64,000 bases of DNA from Candidatus Binatia bacterium. GTDB lineage: Bacteria; Desulfobacterota; Binatia; UBA12015. Location of the stretch: assembly GCA_029243485.1 (NCBI GenBank), contig JAQWRY010000001.1, positions 124,001 to 188,000 of the forward strand, read 5' to 3'. How positions within the stretch are numbered: position 1 is the first letter of the stretch; every line of letters starts with the position of its first letter. Below, one piece after another: positions 17,576 through 26,122 of the stretch. The position numbers and the translations under genes were made by a program. The notes beneath the pieces were generated by a model. That model saw nothing but the letters and a program-made list of their open reading frames with translations, was not told the origin of the DNA and searched no databases.

Positions 17576-19396
17576 ATGTCCAACAACAAGATCACCAGCG
17601 AAGAGATCGCACGCCAGGTCGAAGGCAAGACCGTCCCGAGCGTGTTCCTCGAAACCATGAAGGCTCACCGGGACCGCGTCGCCCTGCGGTGGAAACAGGA
17701 CGACGGCTCCTTCGGCGAGTGGACGTTCGGGGACTACGGAGAAAAGGTCGCTCGAGCCGCCGCCGGACTCGCGGCTCTCGGAATCGAGCGCGGTGACCGC
17801 GTCGTGCTCATGCTCCGCAACATCCCCGAGTTCCACTTCCTGGATCTCGCCGTGAACTTCCTCGGCGCCACCTCCATTTCGATCTACAACTCGTCCTCCG
17901 CCGAACAGGTCCACTATCTCGTCGACCATTCCGAGGCGAAGCTCGGCATCGTCGAGGACATGGGATTCCTGGCCCGCTTTCTCGAGGTGAAGGACCGTCT
18001 GCCGAAGCTCGGCAAGCTCGGCATCCTGAACGATCCCGACGGGGCCGCCGCGAGCGATGTGTTCCGCGTCGAGTCGCTGCTCGCGACCGCGCCGCTCGAC
18101 CTCGACGAAGCGGCGAAGATCGCCCAGCCCGAGGATCTCGCGACGATGATCTACACGTCGGGGACCACCGGGCCGCCGAAGGGCGTCATGCTCTCACAGG
18201 CGAACATCGCGTGGACGTGCGAGTCCTTCAAAGGCGCCCTCGAGATCGAGAACCTCCCCGGAAAGAAGCTAATCTCCTATCTCCCGATGGCTCACATCGC
18301 CGAGCGGATGGTGAGCCACTACCAGCAGATCTTCTACGCGTTCGAGGTCACCTCCTGCCCCGACGCATCGGCGATCGGTGAGTACGCCCGCGCCGTGCGG
18401 CCAAATATCATGTTCGGCGTCCCGCGCGTGTGGGAGAAGATCTACGCGGGCATCAACGCCGCCCTCGCGGTCGACGCCGACAAGCAGAAGAGCTTCGGCG
18501 AAGCACTCGAGGCGGCGAAGCCCCTCGCGGAGGCCATCAGTTGGGAACGCGCCACCGACGTCGAGAAGGAGACCTACGAGTTCTTCGACAAGGTCGCCTT
18601 CCGTCCGGTGCGCCAGCTGGTCGGTCTCGATGAACTCGAGCTCGCGTTGACCGGAGCGGCTCCGATTCCTGCGGAGATGCTCCAGTGGTTCCGCACCATC
18701 GGCGTTCCGTTGGCGGAGCTCTACGGCATGTCCGAGTCGAGCGGGCCGATGACGTGCTCAGCGAAGAAGGTGAAGCCCGGCAGCGTCGGTCGCGCGATCC
18801 CCGGCTGTGACGTCCGACTCGCGGAGGACGGCGAAGTCATCTGTCGGGGCGGCAACGTCTTCAGCGGCTACCTGAAGAGCCCCGACAAGACCGCCGAGGC
18901 CCTGGATGCCGACGGCTGGCTCCACTCCGGCGACATCGGCGAGGTCGACGACGAGGGATACTTCAAGATCGTCGACCGCAAGAAAGAACTCATCATCACC
19001 GCCGGCGGCAAGAACATCAGCCCGGCGAACCTCGAGTCCGCGCTCAAGATGATCCCGCTGATCGGCCAGGCGTGCGCTATCGGCGACCGCCGACCGTTCG
19101 TGTCGGCGCTCCTGGTCCTCGACCCGGATACGGCCAAGACCTTCGCCGCGGCTGAGAACATCGAACACGGCTCCCTCGCCGACCTCGCGGCACACCCCCA
19201 GGTGGTGGAAGCCGTCCAAAACGGGCTCGAAGCCGCAATGGCCGACTTCAACAACGCCGAGCGGGTGAAGAAGGTGAAGATCCTCGGAGAAGAGTGGCTC
19301 CCGGATTCGGAGTGCCTCACCCCGACCTCGAAGCTCAAGCGGAGGGGCATCCACCAGCGCTACGAAGCCGAGATCGAAGGTCTGTACGAGCGCTGA
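17576..19396 (+). CDS. Long-chain acyl-CoA synthetase (AMP-forming)
   Basis: An AGGAG site precedes the ATG. The 606-residue protein is a full-length FACS-type adenylate-forming enzyme: P-loop MIYTSGTTGPPKG near residue 195, the YLPMAHIAER segment, ELYGMSESSGP near 383, GWLHSGDIGEVDDEGY and DRKKELIITAGGKNISP near 470. The long insertion between the P-loop and the second motif is typical of the FadD15/ACSBG-like long-chain group. It activates fatty acids to acyl-CoA at the membrane surface, and feeds the dehydrogenases, hydratase and thiolase found elsewhere in the window. The gcvP gene is divergent. Confidence 0.92.
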   Translation: MSNNKITSEEIARQVEGKTVPSVFLETMKAHRDRVALRWKQDDGSFGEWTFGDYGEKVARAAAGLAALGIERGDRVVLMLRNIPEFHFLDLAVNFLGATSISIYNSSSAEQVHYLVDHSEAKLGIVEDMGFLARFLEVKDRLPKLGKLGILNDPDGAAASDVFRVESLLATAPLDLDEAAKIAQPEDLATMIYTSGTTGPPKGVMLSQANIAWTCESFKGALEIENLPGKKLISYLPMAHIAERMVSHYQQIFYAFEVTSCPDASAIGEYARAVRPNIMFGVPRVWEKIYAGINAALAVDADKQKSFGEALEAAKPLAEAISWERATDVEKETYEFFDKVAFRPVRQLVGLDELELALTGAAPIPAEMLQWFRTIGVPLAELYGMSESSGPMTCSAKKVKPGSVGRAIPGCDVRLAEDGEVICRGGNVFSGYLKSPDKTAEALDADGWLHSGDIGEVDDEGYFKIVDRKKELIITAGGKNISPANLESALKMIPLIGQACAIGDRRPFVSALLVLDPDTAKTFAAAENIEHGSLADLAAHPQVVEAVQNGLEAAMADFNNAERVKKVKILGEEWLPDSECLTPTSKLKRRGIHQRYEAEIEGLYER

Positions 19397-19402
19397 TCGC
19401 GC

Positions 19403-19939
19403 CTATGCGGATAGTGCTTCTTTCGGCGCGGCCTCGGCCTGCATAAACTGCATGAGGAGCTCGACCAGCTCGTGCGGGGGCGGCGCCTCGGGCTCTTCGA
19501 CCACACGTCAGCGTCCCATCCGAGCCGCTCGAAGACCGGTGTGACGAGCAGGCGTTCACGCAAGAGCTCGGTCGCCTCGATGATGAAGTCCTCGCGCTCC
19601 CCGTGGAGGAACTGGGACAACAGGAACGCGTTGATGTGGAGCTGCATCTCGAGGAGCTTGTCGTCTTCGAGCTCGACCGGCGGCTTCATCAGCTCGTTGG
19701 TCATCTTGGCGAGCCCGCCGTTCAGGCGCCCCTGCATGAGCTTCTCGAGATTGACTTCCGTGGACCAATCCTCATCCGACGCATTCCACGTCAGGGCCTT
19801 GCCCTTCTCATAGAGCGCGAGAAGGTTCTTCTGACGAAGCTCGTACTGCCAGTCGAAAACGGTCTCGAGCGTTCCCTTGACGGAGGAGAAGGCGCCACTT
19901 CTCGGGCATCGGAATCGCATTCACTTGCAGGTAGTCCAC
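19403..19939 (-). pseudogene. Ferritin-like domain protein, broken
   Basis: The pieces of one protein appear in successive frames on the minus strand. A GTG start at 19939 with a GAGGG site reads VDYLQVNAIPMPEKW; the frame then shifts near 19880 to TLETVFDWQYELRQKNLL and LHINAFLLSQFLHGE; it jumps to EDFIIEATELLRERL and VFERLGWDADVW; it shifts again near 19497 to EEPEAPPPHELVELLM and stops at 19403. The FDWQYELRQKNLLALYEKGKA segment is typical of a ferritin-like diiron family that I know from proteobacterial and actinobacterial genomes. The four-helix region between FLHGE and EDFIIEA that would hold the iron ligands is missing. Two frameshifts plus an internal deletion make it nonfunctional. 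Confidence 0.7.
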
Positions 19940-19973
19940 AGCAGTCCCTCCAGCCGGACATGCGTCCGACATT

Positions 19974-20345
19974 CTAGTCTTGTTGCGACGTCTCGGCGCG
20001 GGCGTCGCTCCGGACCCCCAGGTAGGCGACCAACAGCTCGGTCAACTCGGTCTGAAGTTCTTCGTCGGTCAGCGTGCGGTCGGCGACGCGCGTTTCTCCG
20101 AGTAGGATGTGCTGCTGTATGAACGCAAAGGACGCTCGGATTCCGAGATCGATGGCGAGCACCGGATCGCGATGCCCGAACTCGGTGACAGCCGCCTAGA
20201 TGATCACGCGGGTCGGAACACCCGCCCAACGCTCGGCATCGACAACTCGCGGAGGCCCTTCTCGTTGATCAACGCCTGCGCCGCATCGAGGAGCCGGTAC
20301 AGGGTCCGCTCGCTACGAGCCTGCTTCGGGCCGGAGAAGCGGGAC
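19974..20345 (-). pseudogene. TetR-family regulator, broken
   Basis: The minus strand at about 20240-20340 reads SGPKQARSERTLYRLLDAAQ then ALINEKGLREL, the first helices of a TetR DNA-binding domain. The recognition helices that should follow are absent. In another frame the C-terminal ligand-binding end appears: VTEFGHRDPVLAIDLGIRAS, FAFIQQHILLGETR and LTDEELQTELTELLVAYLG, ending with a stop at 19974. An in-frame stop (VII-stop) separates the parts, and there is no start codon after the upstream stop. It lies 34 bases before the broken ferritin-like gene on the same strand, so regulator and target probably formed one operon that decayed together. Confidence 0.72.
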
Positions 20346-20412
20346 GATCTGTGCGCGTGTCATTCGGGTTCGGCTCCGTCGGGTGATCCGGGGACAGGCT
20401 CGGGGCCGATCA

Positions 20413-20431
20413 AGAATCAGATTCTGATTCT
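20413..20431. promoter_or_regulatory. Perfect 19-bp palindrome, likely TetR-type operator
   Basis: AGAATCAGA and TCTGATTCT form perfect 9-base arms around a single central T. The site is AT-rich in a GC-rich region and lies about 70 bases upstream of the TetR remnant, the usual place for an autoregulatory operator. No run of T follows, so a terminator is unlikely. Confidence 0.6.
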
Positions 20432-20526
20432 GTTCCTCAGCCAGGCACTGCTCCTTGTAAAAGGCGGTACCGGCTGCCGTTCGGCGAGTCCGTTCCGGAG
20501 CCGTCGCGCCCGGGAGAAAACCGAGC

Positions 20527-20958
20527 TCAGCCCTGGTTGATGTAGGTCTCGAGCTGCTCGATCTGGTCCTGCTTCTCCGAGATCACCGCTTTCACGATGT
20601 CGCCGATCGAGAGCAAGCCGTCGAGCCGGTCTCCCACCAAGACAGGCAGGTGGCGAACCCGCCTCTGGGTCATGAGGGCCATGCACTCCTCCACCGTCTT
20701 CTGCGGCGTCACGACGAACAGCTCGGTCGTCATGATTTCGCGAACGGGGGTGTCCCGCGAGGCCTTCCCTTTCAGGACCACCTGGCGGGCATAGTCGCGC
20801 TCCGAGAGGATGCCAGCGACATCCGAGCCTTCGAGAACCAGCACGGCACCGATGCCCTTCTCAGCCATCAGCTCCAGCGCCGCGAAGACGCTATCCTCCG
20901 GGGAAACCGACCAGATGTCGTTTCCTTTCGACTGCAAGAGTTCCTGAACGGTCTTCAT
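20527..20958 (-). CDS. CBS-pair protein, 143 aa
   Basis: The start MKTVQELLQSKG follows an AAGGAGG site, which fixes it over a longer upstream frame. The protein is a bare CBS pair: CBS1 about 10-62 (SVSPEDSVFAALELMAEKG, GILSERDYARQV) and CBS2 about 75-130 (VREIMTTELFVVTPQKTVEE, RRVRHLPVLVGDRLDGLLSI). The SERDYARQVVLKGK stretch is typical of the single-unit CBS proteins widespread in proteobacteria that bind adenylates or NADH. It is transcribed towards the decayed TetR locus, with about 180 bases between them. Confidence 0.9.
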   Translation of the reverse strand: MKTVQELLQSKGNDIWSVSPEDSVFAALELMAEKGIGAVLVLEGSDVAGILSERDYARQVVLKGKASRDTPVREIMTTELFVVTPQKTVEECMALMTQRRVRHLPVLVGDRLDGLLSIGDIVKAVISEKQDQIEQLETYINQG

Positions 20959-21074
20959 TGAAGCCTCCTTCGTCTGGAGGTCGCAGTGCGGCCTGATTGT
21001 GCGAAAAGTCTGACACTCTCCCGCGAGGCGCTCAAGCGATTCTCGGTCTTCTGGACTTGGGTCTCGGTAAAGGC

Positions 21075-21632
21075 ATGATGGGGGCAATGGAATGGCTCTC
21101 CATCGGGCTCGCCTTGCTGTTCACCCTACTCGGCCTGGGCTGCCTGCTCCTCACAGCGGTCGGGCTTCCGGGCACCTGGCTGATGATCGGCCTGGCCGCC
21201 GCGTTCGAGGTGCTGCGCGGCTCGGTCGGTGGCGGTGCCGATGGGGCGTCGGTTTGGTGGACGATCGGCATTTGTGCAGCACTCGCCGGTGTCGGCGAGG
21301 TGATCGAAACCGCAGCCGGAGCCGCCGGAAGCCACGCAGGCGGCGGAACCAGCCGCGGAATGATCGGGGCCGTCCTAGGCGGGATCGTCGGAGGCATCGC
21401 CTTTACGCCGATCATCCCAATCCCGCTGGTCGGCACGCTGGTCGGCGCGATGATCGGGACGTTCGCGGGGGCGCTCGCGGGAGAGTTGACCGGCGAAGCA
21501 GCCCAGGACGGCGGCGAGTCCCTGCGCGCGGCAGCCGGCGCGACGGTGGGTCGGCTTCTCGGGTCCATGGGGAAGACCCTGGTCGGTGCCGTCGTCTGGG
21601 TCCTCCTCACGATTCGCCTGTTCACTTTCTGA
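21075..21632 (+). CDS. DUF456 membrane protein
   Basis: The 185-residue protein is almost entirely hydrophobic with glycine-zipper stretches: WLSIGLALLFTLLGLGCLLL, LPGTWLMIGLAAAFEVL, AALAGVGEVIETAAGA, the repeated GGIVGGIAFTPIIPIPLVG, and LVGAMIGTFAGALAGELTG. The LPGTW motif after the first helix and the P-I-P loop are DUF456 features. Function is unknown. ATG 21075 is chosen, but ATG 21087 (MEWLSIG) is equally possible since neither has a strong ribosome site. It precedes the acyl-CoA synthetase pair by 60 bases. Confidence 0.82.
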   Translation: MMGAMEWLSIGLALLFTLLGLGCLLLTAVGLPGTWLMIGLAAAFEVLRGSVGGGADGASVWWTIGICAALAGVGEVIETAAGAAGSHAGGGTSRGMIGAVLGGIVGGIAFTPIIPIPLVGTLVGAMIGTFAGALAGELTGEAAQDGGESLRAAAGATVGRLLGSMGKTLVGAVVWVLLTIRLFTF

Positions 21633-21692
21633 GCATTTGCCGTGCCCCGGGGCTGATGCGGGCGGCACGGCCGACCGCTAGGCTTGCGTTCC

Positions 21693-22364
21693 ATGCCCGA
21701 ATCGAGCGCCGGCCCTTCCCACACCCTTTCCGAGTACGAATCCAAGCAGCGCTTGGCGTCTCTCGGCGTTCCGGTAGCGGTCGAGAAGCTCGCGGCCACC
21801 GCGGATGACGCCGCGCGCGCCGCCGAGGAAATCGGCGGTCCGGTCGCCGTGAAGCTCTGCGGCGACAAGATCGCGCACAAGACGGAACGGAATCTCGTCC
21901 GTTTGGGCGTCGCCCCTGGCGAGGCGACGCGCGCCGCGGCAGCCGAGCTCCTGGCAGCCGCTCGGCCCGAAGACGGCGATGTCGGCGTCCTGGTCGCTCA
22001 GATGGTCTCCGGGCGCCGCGAGCTCATCGCCGGCTGCGTCCAGGATCCGACCTTCGGCAACTGCGTGATGCTGGGCATCGGCGGAATCTTCGCCGAAGCT
22101 CTCGCCGACGTCGTGTTCCGCCTGGTGCCCCTCTCCCCCGCCGACGCCGCCTCCATGATCGACGACCTCCACAACCAGAAGATGCTCGACGACTTCCGCG
22201 GCGAGCCCGCCGTGGATCGCGAGGCGCTCACACAGGTCCTCCTCGGCCTCAGCCGGCTCGTCGAATCCGATCCGCAGATCGTGTCGGTCGACCTGAACCC
22301 ACTCATCGTTTCAGAAGGCCGACCCGTCGCGGTCGATGCCCTCATCGAGGTTCGCGGAGAATGA
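21693..22364 (+). CDS. ADP-forming acyl-CoA synthetase, ATP-grasp (beta) subunit
   Basis: At 223 residues this is a stand-alone ATP-grasp_5 subunit. It starts PSHTLSEYESKQRLASLGVP, like ATP-grasp subunits of succinyl-CoA and acetyl-CoA synthetases, then VAVKLCGDKIAHKTERNLVR (conserved Lys and HK segment), MVSGRRELIAGCVQDPTFG, MLGIGGIFAE and VDLNPLIV. Its stop overlaps the start of the next gene (ATGA), the CoA-binding partner. Together they would convert acyl-CoA, ADP and phosphate to acid, CoA and ATP, or the reverse. In most bacteria the two domains are fused; the split form is better known from archaea. Confidence 0.88.
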   Translation: MPESSAGPSHTLSEYESKQRLASLGVPVAVEKLAATADDAARAAEEIGGPVAVKLCGDKIAHKTERNLVRLGVAPGEATRAAAAELLAAARPEDGDVGVLVAQMVSGRRELIAGCVQDPTFGNCVMLGIGGIFAEALADVVFRLVPLSPADAASMIDDLHNQKMLDDFRGEPAVDREALTQVLLGLSRLVESDPQIVSVDLNPLIVSEGRPVAVDALIEVRGE

Positions 22365-23830
22365 GCACCGAGATCCTGGAGCGCTTCCGTCCCCTGTTCG
22401 AACCCCGCGGCATCATCATCGCCGGGGCCTCGAGCCATCCGGGGAAGTTCGGCTTCGTCGCCGCGCACAACATCCTGAGCGAAGGATTCCCCGGTGAGGT
22501 CTTCCTCACGAACCGCGACGGCGCCGAGATTCTAGGACGCCAGACGCTCACGTCGATCGACGACGTACCCGAGGGCGCGGCCGACCTCGTGTTCGTCTGC
22601 ACACCACAGAAGACCCTCCCCGACCTGCTCCGCAGCTGTGCGGCCAAAGGCGTGAAGGCAGCGTTCGTCACAACGGCCGGCTATGGCGAGCTCGGCGAAG
22701 AAGGCAAGCAAGCCGAGAAGGACCTCGTCGATCTCTGCGCCGAGCTCGACATCCTCCTCCTCGGCCCGAACGGCCAGGGAGTCATCTCGACCCCCGCGAA
22801 GCTCTGCGCGCAGATCGTGGCTCCGTTCCCGCCACGGGGCAACATCGCAATCGCGAGCCAATCCGGCGGATTCGTGCAGGCGTTCCAGAACTACGCGGTC
22901 AAGACGGGCGTCGGCATCAGCCGCGCCGTTTCCGCCGGCAACTGCGCCGCAACGAACGTCGAAGACTACCTCGAATACTTCGCGGCCGATCCCGAGACCG
23001 CCGTCAGCCTCATCTACATCGAAGGCATCGAAGACGGACGACGGTTCTACGACACCGTAAAGCGCGCCGCGGCGGAGAAACCTCTCGTCGTCCTGAAGGG
23101 CGGCGCCACGTCCGGCGGGCAACGCGCGGCCGCGTCGCACACGGGCGCGCTCGCGACCGACGACAACGTGTTCGACGGAATGTGTCGGCAAGCCGGGCTC
23201 ACCCGCGCGACCTCGGTCGAGGAAGCCTTCGAGCTGGCGGCGAGCTTCGCGACCCACCCTCTCCCGCGCGGCGGGAACGTCTTCGTCCTCACCACCGCCG
23301 GCGGATGGGGCGTCGTGACCGCGGACCGCATCACCAGCTCGCGCAACCTCGATCTCATGCCGATTCCGGATGACCTCAAGGCGGAGTTCGACAAGCGACT
23401 GCCTCCACGTTGGAGCCGCAACAACCCGGCCGACCTCGCCGGTTCCGAGACGCGCGACACTGTCGCGGAGTGCCTCGAACTCGTTGCCGGCCATTCCGAA
23501 GTCGACTCGGTGCTCCTCCTCGGCGTCGGAATCCAATCGAACCTCGGCGCCATGGAACGCGCGGGCCGCTTCTACCCCGGTCACGGCCTCGAGCGGATCG
23601 TCGAATTCCACGAGCGGCAGGACACCCGTTACGCGCAGCTCTCGATGGACCTCGAGAAGCGCTTCGACAAGCCCGTTCTCGTCGCAACGGAGTTGGTCGA
23701 CTGTCAGTCCGAAAACGCTGGCCCAAAAACTCTGCGCGACGCCGGCAGTCTCGCCTATGCCTCGTCGTACCGTGCCGTAACCGCGCTGGAACACCTCTAC
23801 CGCCACTCGCAGCACCGCGCCCAACGTTGA
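22361..23830 (+). CDS. ADP-forming acyl-CoA synthetase, CoA-binding (alpha) subunit
   Basis: This 489-residue protein has a CoA-binding Rossmann domain (GIIIAGASSHPGKFGFVAA, 15-33), a succinyl-CoA-ligase-like flavodoxin domain (GNIAIASQSGGFVQAF, about 160-180) and the phosphohistidine motif RAAASHTGALATDD near residue 250. A further domain (VLTTAGGWGVVTADR and WSRNNPADLAGS) completes the alpha subunit. It is translationally coupled to the ATP-grasp subunit upstream. The substrate cannot be read from the sequence; acetate, propionate or branched/aromatic acids are known for the family. Confidence 0.9.
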   Translation: MSTEILERFRPLFEPRGIIIAGASSHPGKFGFVAAHNILSEGFPGEVFLTNRDGAEILGRQTLTSIDDVPEGAADLVFVCTPQKTLPDLLRSCAAKGVKAAFVTTAGYGELGEEGKQAEKDLVDLCAELDILLLGPNGQGVISTPAKLCAQIVAPFPPRGNIAIASQSGGFVQAFQNYAVKTGVGISRAVSAGNCAATNVEDYLEYFAADPETAVSLIYIEGIEDGRRFYDTVKRAAAEKPLVVLKGGATSGGQRAAASHTGALATDDNVFDGMCRQAGLTRATSVEEAFELAASFATHPLPRGGNVFVLTTAGGWGVVTADRITSSRNLDLMPIPDDLKAEFDKRLPPRWSRNNPADLAGSETRDTVAECLELVAGHSEVDSVLLLGVGIQSNLGAMERAGRFYPGHGLERIVEFHERQDTRYAQLSMDLEKRFDKPVLVATELVDCQSENAGPKTLRDAGSLAYASSYRAVTALEHLYRHSQHRAQR

Positions 23831-23849
23831 TCGCAACCGGAGACCCGCA

Positions 23850-26099
23850 ATGAAGAAGCTCCTGCTTGCCCTAGCCCTCCTCCTCACCGGCGGCACCATC
23901 GTCGTACGCGGCATGGCGGGCGGCTGGTTGGGCACGCACGAAGCGCCGGGCGAAATCACACAGCGACGCGTGCCCGCGAAGATCATCGCGGACCGCGAGG
24001 ACACCCAGACGGCCGCCGCCGAGGGGGTAGGCGCGGGCACCGACAAACAGATCCTCTTCGGGGACCTGCACGTTCACACGACATTCTCGCCCGACGCCTT
24101 CTTCGCCAGCCTCCCGATCCTGCAGGGCGAAGGCGCGCATCCGCCCGCCGACGCCTGCGACTACGCACGCTACTGTTCGGCTCTCGATTTCTGGTCGATC
24201 AACGACCACGCGGAAGGCATCACGCCGCAGCACTGGGCGGAAACCGTCGAGAGCATCCGCCAGTGCAACGAAGTTTCGGGGGACGCAGAGAATCCCGACG
24301 TGGTCGCGTTCCTGGGTTGGGAGTGGACCCAAGTCGGCCAGACGCCGGACACGCACTACGGACACAAGAACGTGATCCTGCACGGGATCGAGGACGACGA
24401 GATCCCCGCACGGCCGATCGGTTCACGTGGCCTCGCCCAGCAAGCGATGACGCAGGGGTTGCCGACGCTCGCCGCGGCGGCAATTGGCATCGGCGGTGGC
24501 GATCGGCGCTACAACGACCTCCTGTATTACCTGAACGAGCGAGCGGAAGCGGACGTCTGCCCCGACGGCGTTCCGGAGCGCGAACTGCCCGTCGACTGCA
24601 TGGAGAGCGCGCAGACGCCGGGCGTTCTGTTCGACAAGCTCGACGATTGGGGCGTCGACTCGATCGTCATTCCGCACGGGACGACTTGGGGCTTCTACAC
24701 GCCCGCCGGCTCCACCTGGAAAAAGCAGCTGACAGCCGAGGAGCACGATCCGAAGCGGCAGACTCTCGTCGAGATCTACTCGGGCCATGGAAACTCCGAG
24801 GAATATCGTGACTTCCGCGCGGTCCGGTACGACGAGGACGGCAACCCGTACTGCCCTGAGCCGAGCCGGGACTACCTCCCCTCGTGCTGGCGCGCCGGTG
24901 AGATCATTCGCGACCGTTGCGCGAAGGAAGGCCACGACGCGGACGAGTGCGACCAACGCGCGGCGCAGGCGCGAGCGCACTACCTCGGCGGCGGGAACAG
25001 CGGCCATCACGCCATCCCCGGCGTCACGGCCAACGATTGGCTGGACGCGGGCCAGTGTCAGGACTGCTTTCTTCCCTCGTTCAACTACCGTCCGGGCGGC
25101 TCCGTCCAATACATGATGGCTCTGCGCAACTTCGATGAGCCCGAGGGCCCCGGGCGCTTTCGCTTCGGCTTCATGGCCTCCAGCGACAACCACACCGCGC
25201 GCCCGGGCACGGGCTATAAAGAGATCGATCGACGAGAGAACACGGAGGCGGCCGGTGTGATGGACGAATCTGGGAACGCCATGCTGCGGGCGCCCGCGAG
25301 CGAGCCCGTCGCGAAGTCGCAATCCGCTGCGGGTCTCGTGGACACCATGCAGGCGTTCCAGCTCATGGAGATGGAGCGGCAGTCCTCGTTCTTCCTCACC
25401 GGCGGACTCGTTGCGACGCATGCGAGCGGCCGTGACCGCGACGCCATCTGGAACGCCTTCGACCGACGTGAGGTCTACGGAACCAGCGGCGATCGCATCC
25501 TACTATGGTTTGATCTGCTCGACGACGGAGGCCACGCGATCGTGCCGATGGGCGGCGAGCTCGAGATGTTCCAGACGCCACGGTTCCGGGTTCGCGCCGT
25601 CGGCGCGTTCAAGCAGAAGCCGGGCTGCCCGGCGGACGCGGGCGAGGCCCTCGATACGGCGAGGCTGCACCACCTCTGCCGCGGCGAGTGCTACAATCCG
25701 TCGGACGACCGCAAGCGCATCACCCGCATCGAAGTCATCCGTATCCGTCCGCAGGCCCACAAAGACGAGCCGCTCGCCGATCTGATCGAAGACCCGTGGC
25801 GCGTGTTCACCTGCGAGCCGGACCCCACCGGCTGCTTCGTGGAGTTCGACGATCCGCAGTTTGCCTCCTCGGGACGCAACGCGCTGTATTACGTTCGGGC
25901 GATCCAGGAGCCCTCGCCCGCCGTCAACGCCGACTCGCTTCGTTGTGAGCGCGACGCCGACGGTAGCTGCCTCGACGTCGCCCCCTGCTACGGTGACTTC
26001 CGCACCGACTACGAGGACGACTGCCTGGCCGAGAGCGAAGAACGCGCCTGGTCCTCCCCCATCTTCATCGATCACCTTCGCGCCCGCCCGGGCGCCTGA
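23850..26099 (+). CDS. DUF3604 secreted protein
   Basis: The 749-residue protein has an uncleaved-looking N-terminal hydrophobic segment (KKLLLALALLLTGGTIVV) and then the DUF3604 domain: QILFGDLHVHTTFSPDAF with the HxH of a PHP-like metal site, FWSINDHAEG, EWTQVGQTPDTHYGHKNVIL, SIVIPHGTTWGFY, FGFMASSDNHTARPGTG and GDRILLWFDLLD near the end. Several cysteine pairs fit an extracytoplasmic location. DUF3604 is related to PHP-type phosphoesterases and its substrate is unknown. A second copy starts at 63.3 kb. It lies between the acyl-CoA synthetase and a thiolase. Confidence 0.9.
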   Translation: MKKLLLALALLLTGGTIVVRGMAGGWLGTHEAPGEITQRRVPAKIIADREDTQTAAAEGVGAGTDKQILFGDLHVHTTFSPDAFFASLPILQGEGAHPPADACDYARYCSALDFWSINDHAEGITPQHWAETVESIRQCNEVSGDAENPDVVAFLGWEWTQVGQTPDTHYGHKNVILHGIEDDEIPARPIGSRGLAQQAMTQGLPTLAAAAIGIGGGDRRYNDLLYYLNERAEADVCPDGVPERELPVDCMESAQTPGVLFDKLDDWGVDSIVIPHGTTWGFYTPAGSTWKKQLTAEEHDPKRQTLVEIYSGHGNSEEYRDFRAVRYDEDGNPYCPEPSRDYLPSCWRAGEIIRDRCAKEGHDADECDQRAAQARAHYLGGGNSGHHAIPGVTANDWLDAGQCQDCFLPSFNYRPGGSVQYMMALRNFDEPEGPGRFRFGFMASSDNHTARPGTGYKEIDRRENTEAAGVMDESGNAMLRAPASEPVAKSQSAAGLVDTMQAFQLMEMERQSSFFLTGGLVATHASGRDRDAIWNAFDRREVYGTSGDRILLWFDLLDDGGHAIVPMGGELEMFQTPRFRVRAVGAFKQKPGCPADAGEALDTARLHHLCRGECYNPSDDRKRITRIEVIRIRPQAHKDEPLADLIEDPWRVFTCEPDPTGCFVEFDDPQFASSGRNALYYVRAIQEPSPAVNADSLRCERDADGSCLDVAPCYGDFRTDYEDDCLAESEERAWSSPIFIDHLRARPGA

Positions 26100-26122
26100 G
26101 CCTCACGGCAGGAGAATCCATC

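Noticed and set aside
20413-20431. Rho-independent terminator
   Set aside because: AT-rich arms, single-base loop and no T tract; better read as an operator.
20997-21074. Upstream extension of the DUF456 protein
   Set aside because: The extra residues are polar and lie in the leader of the divergent CBS gene.
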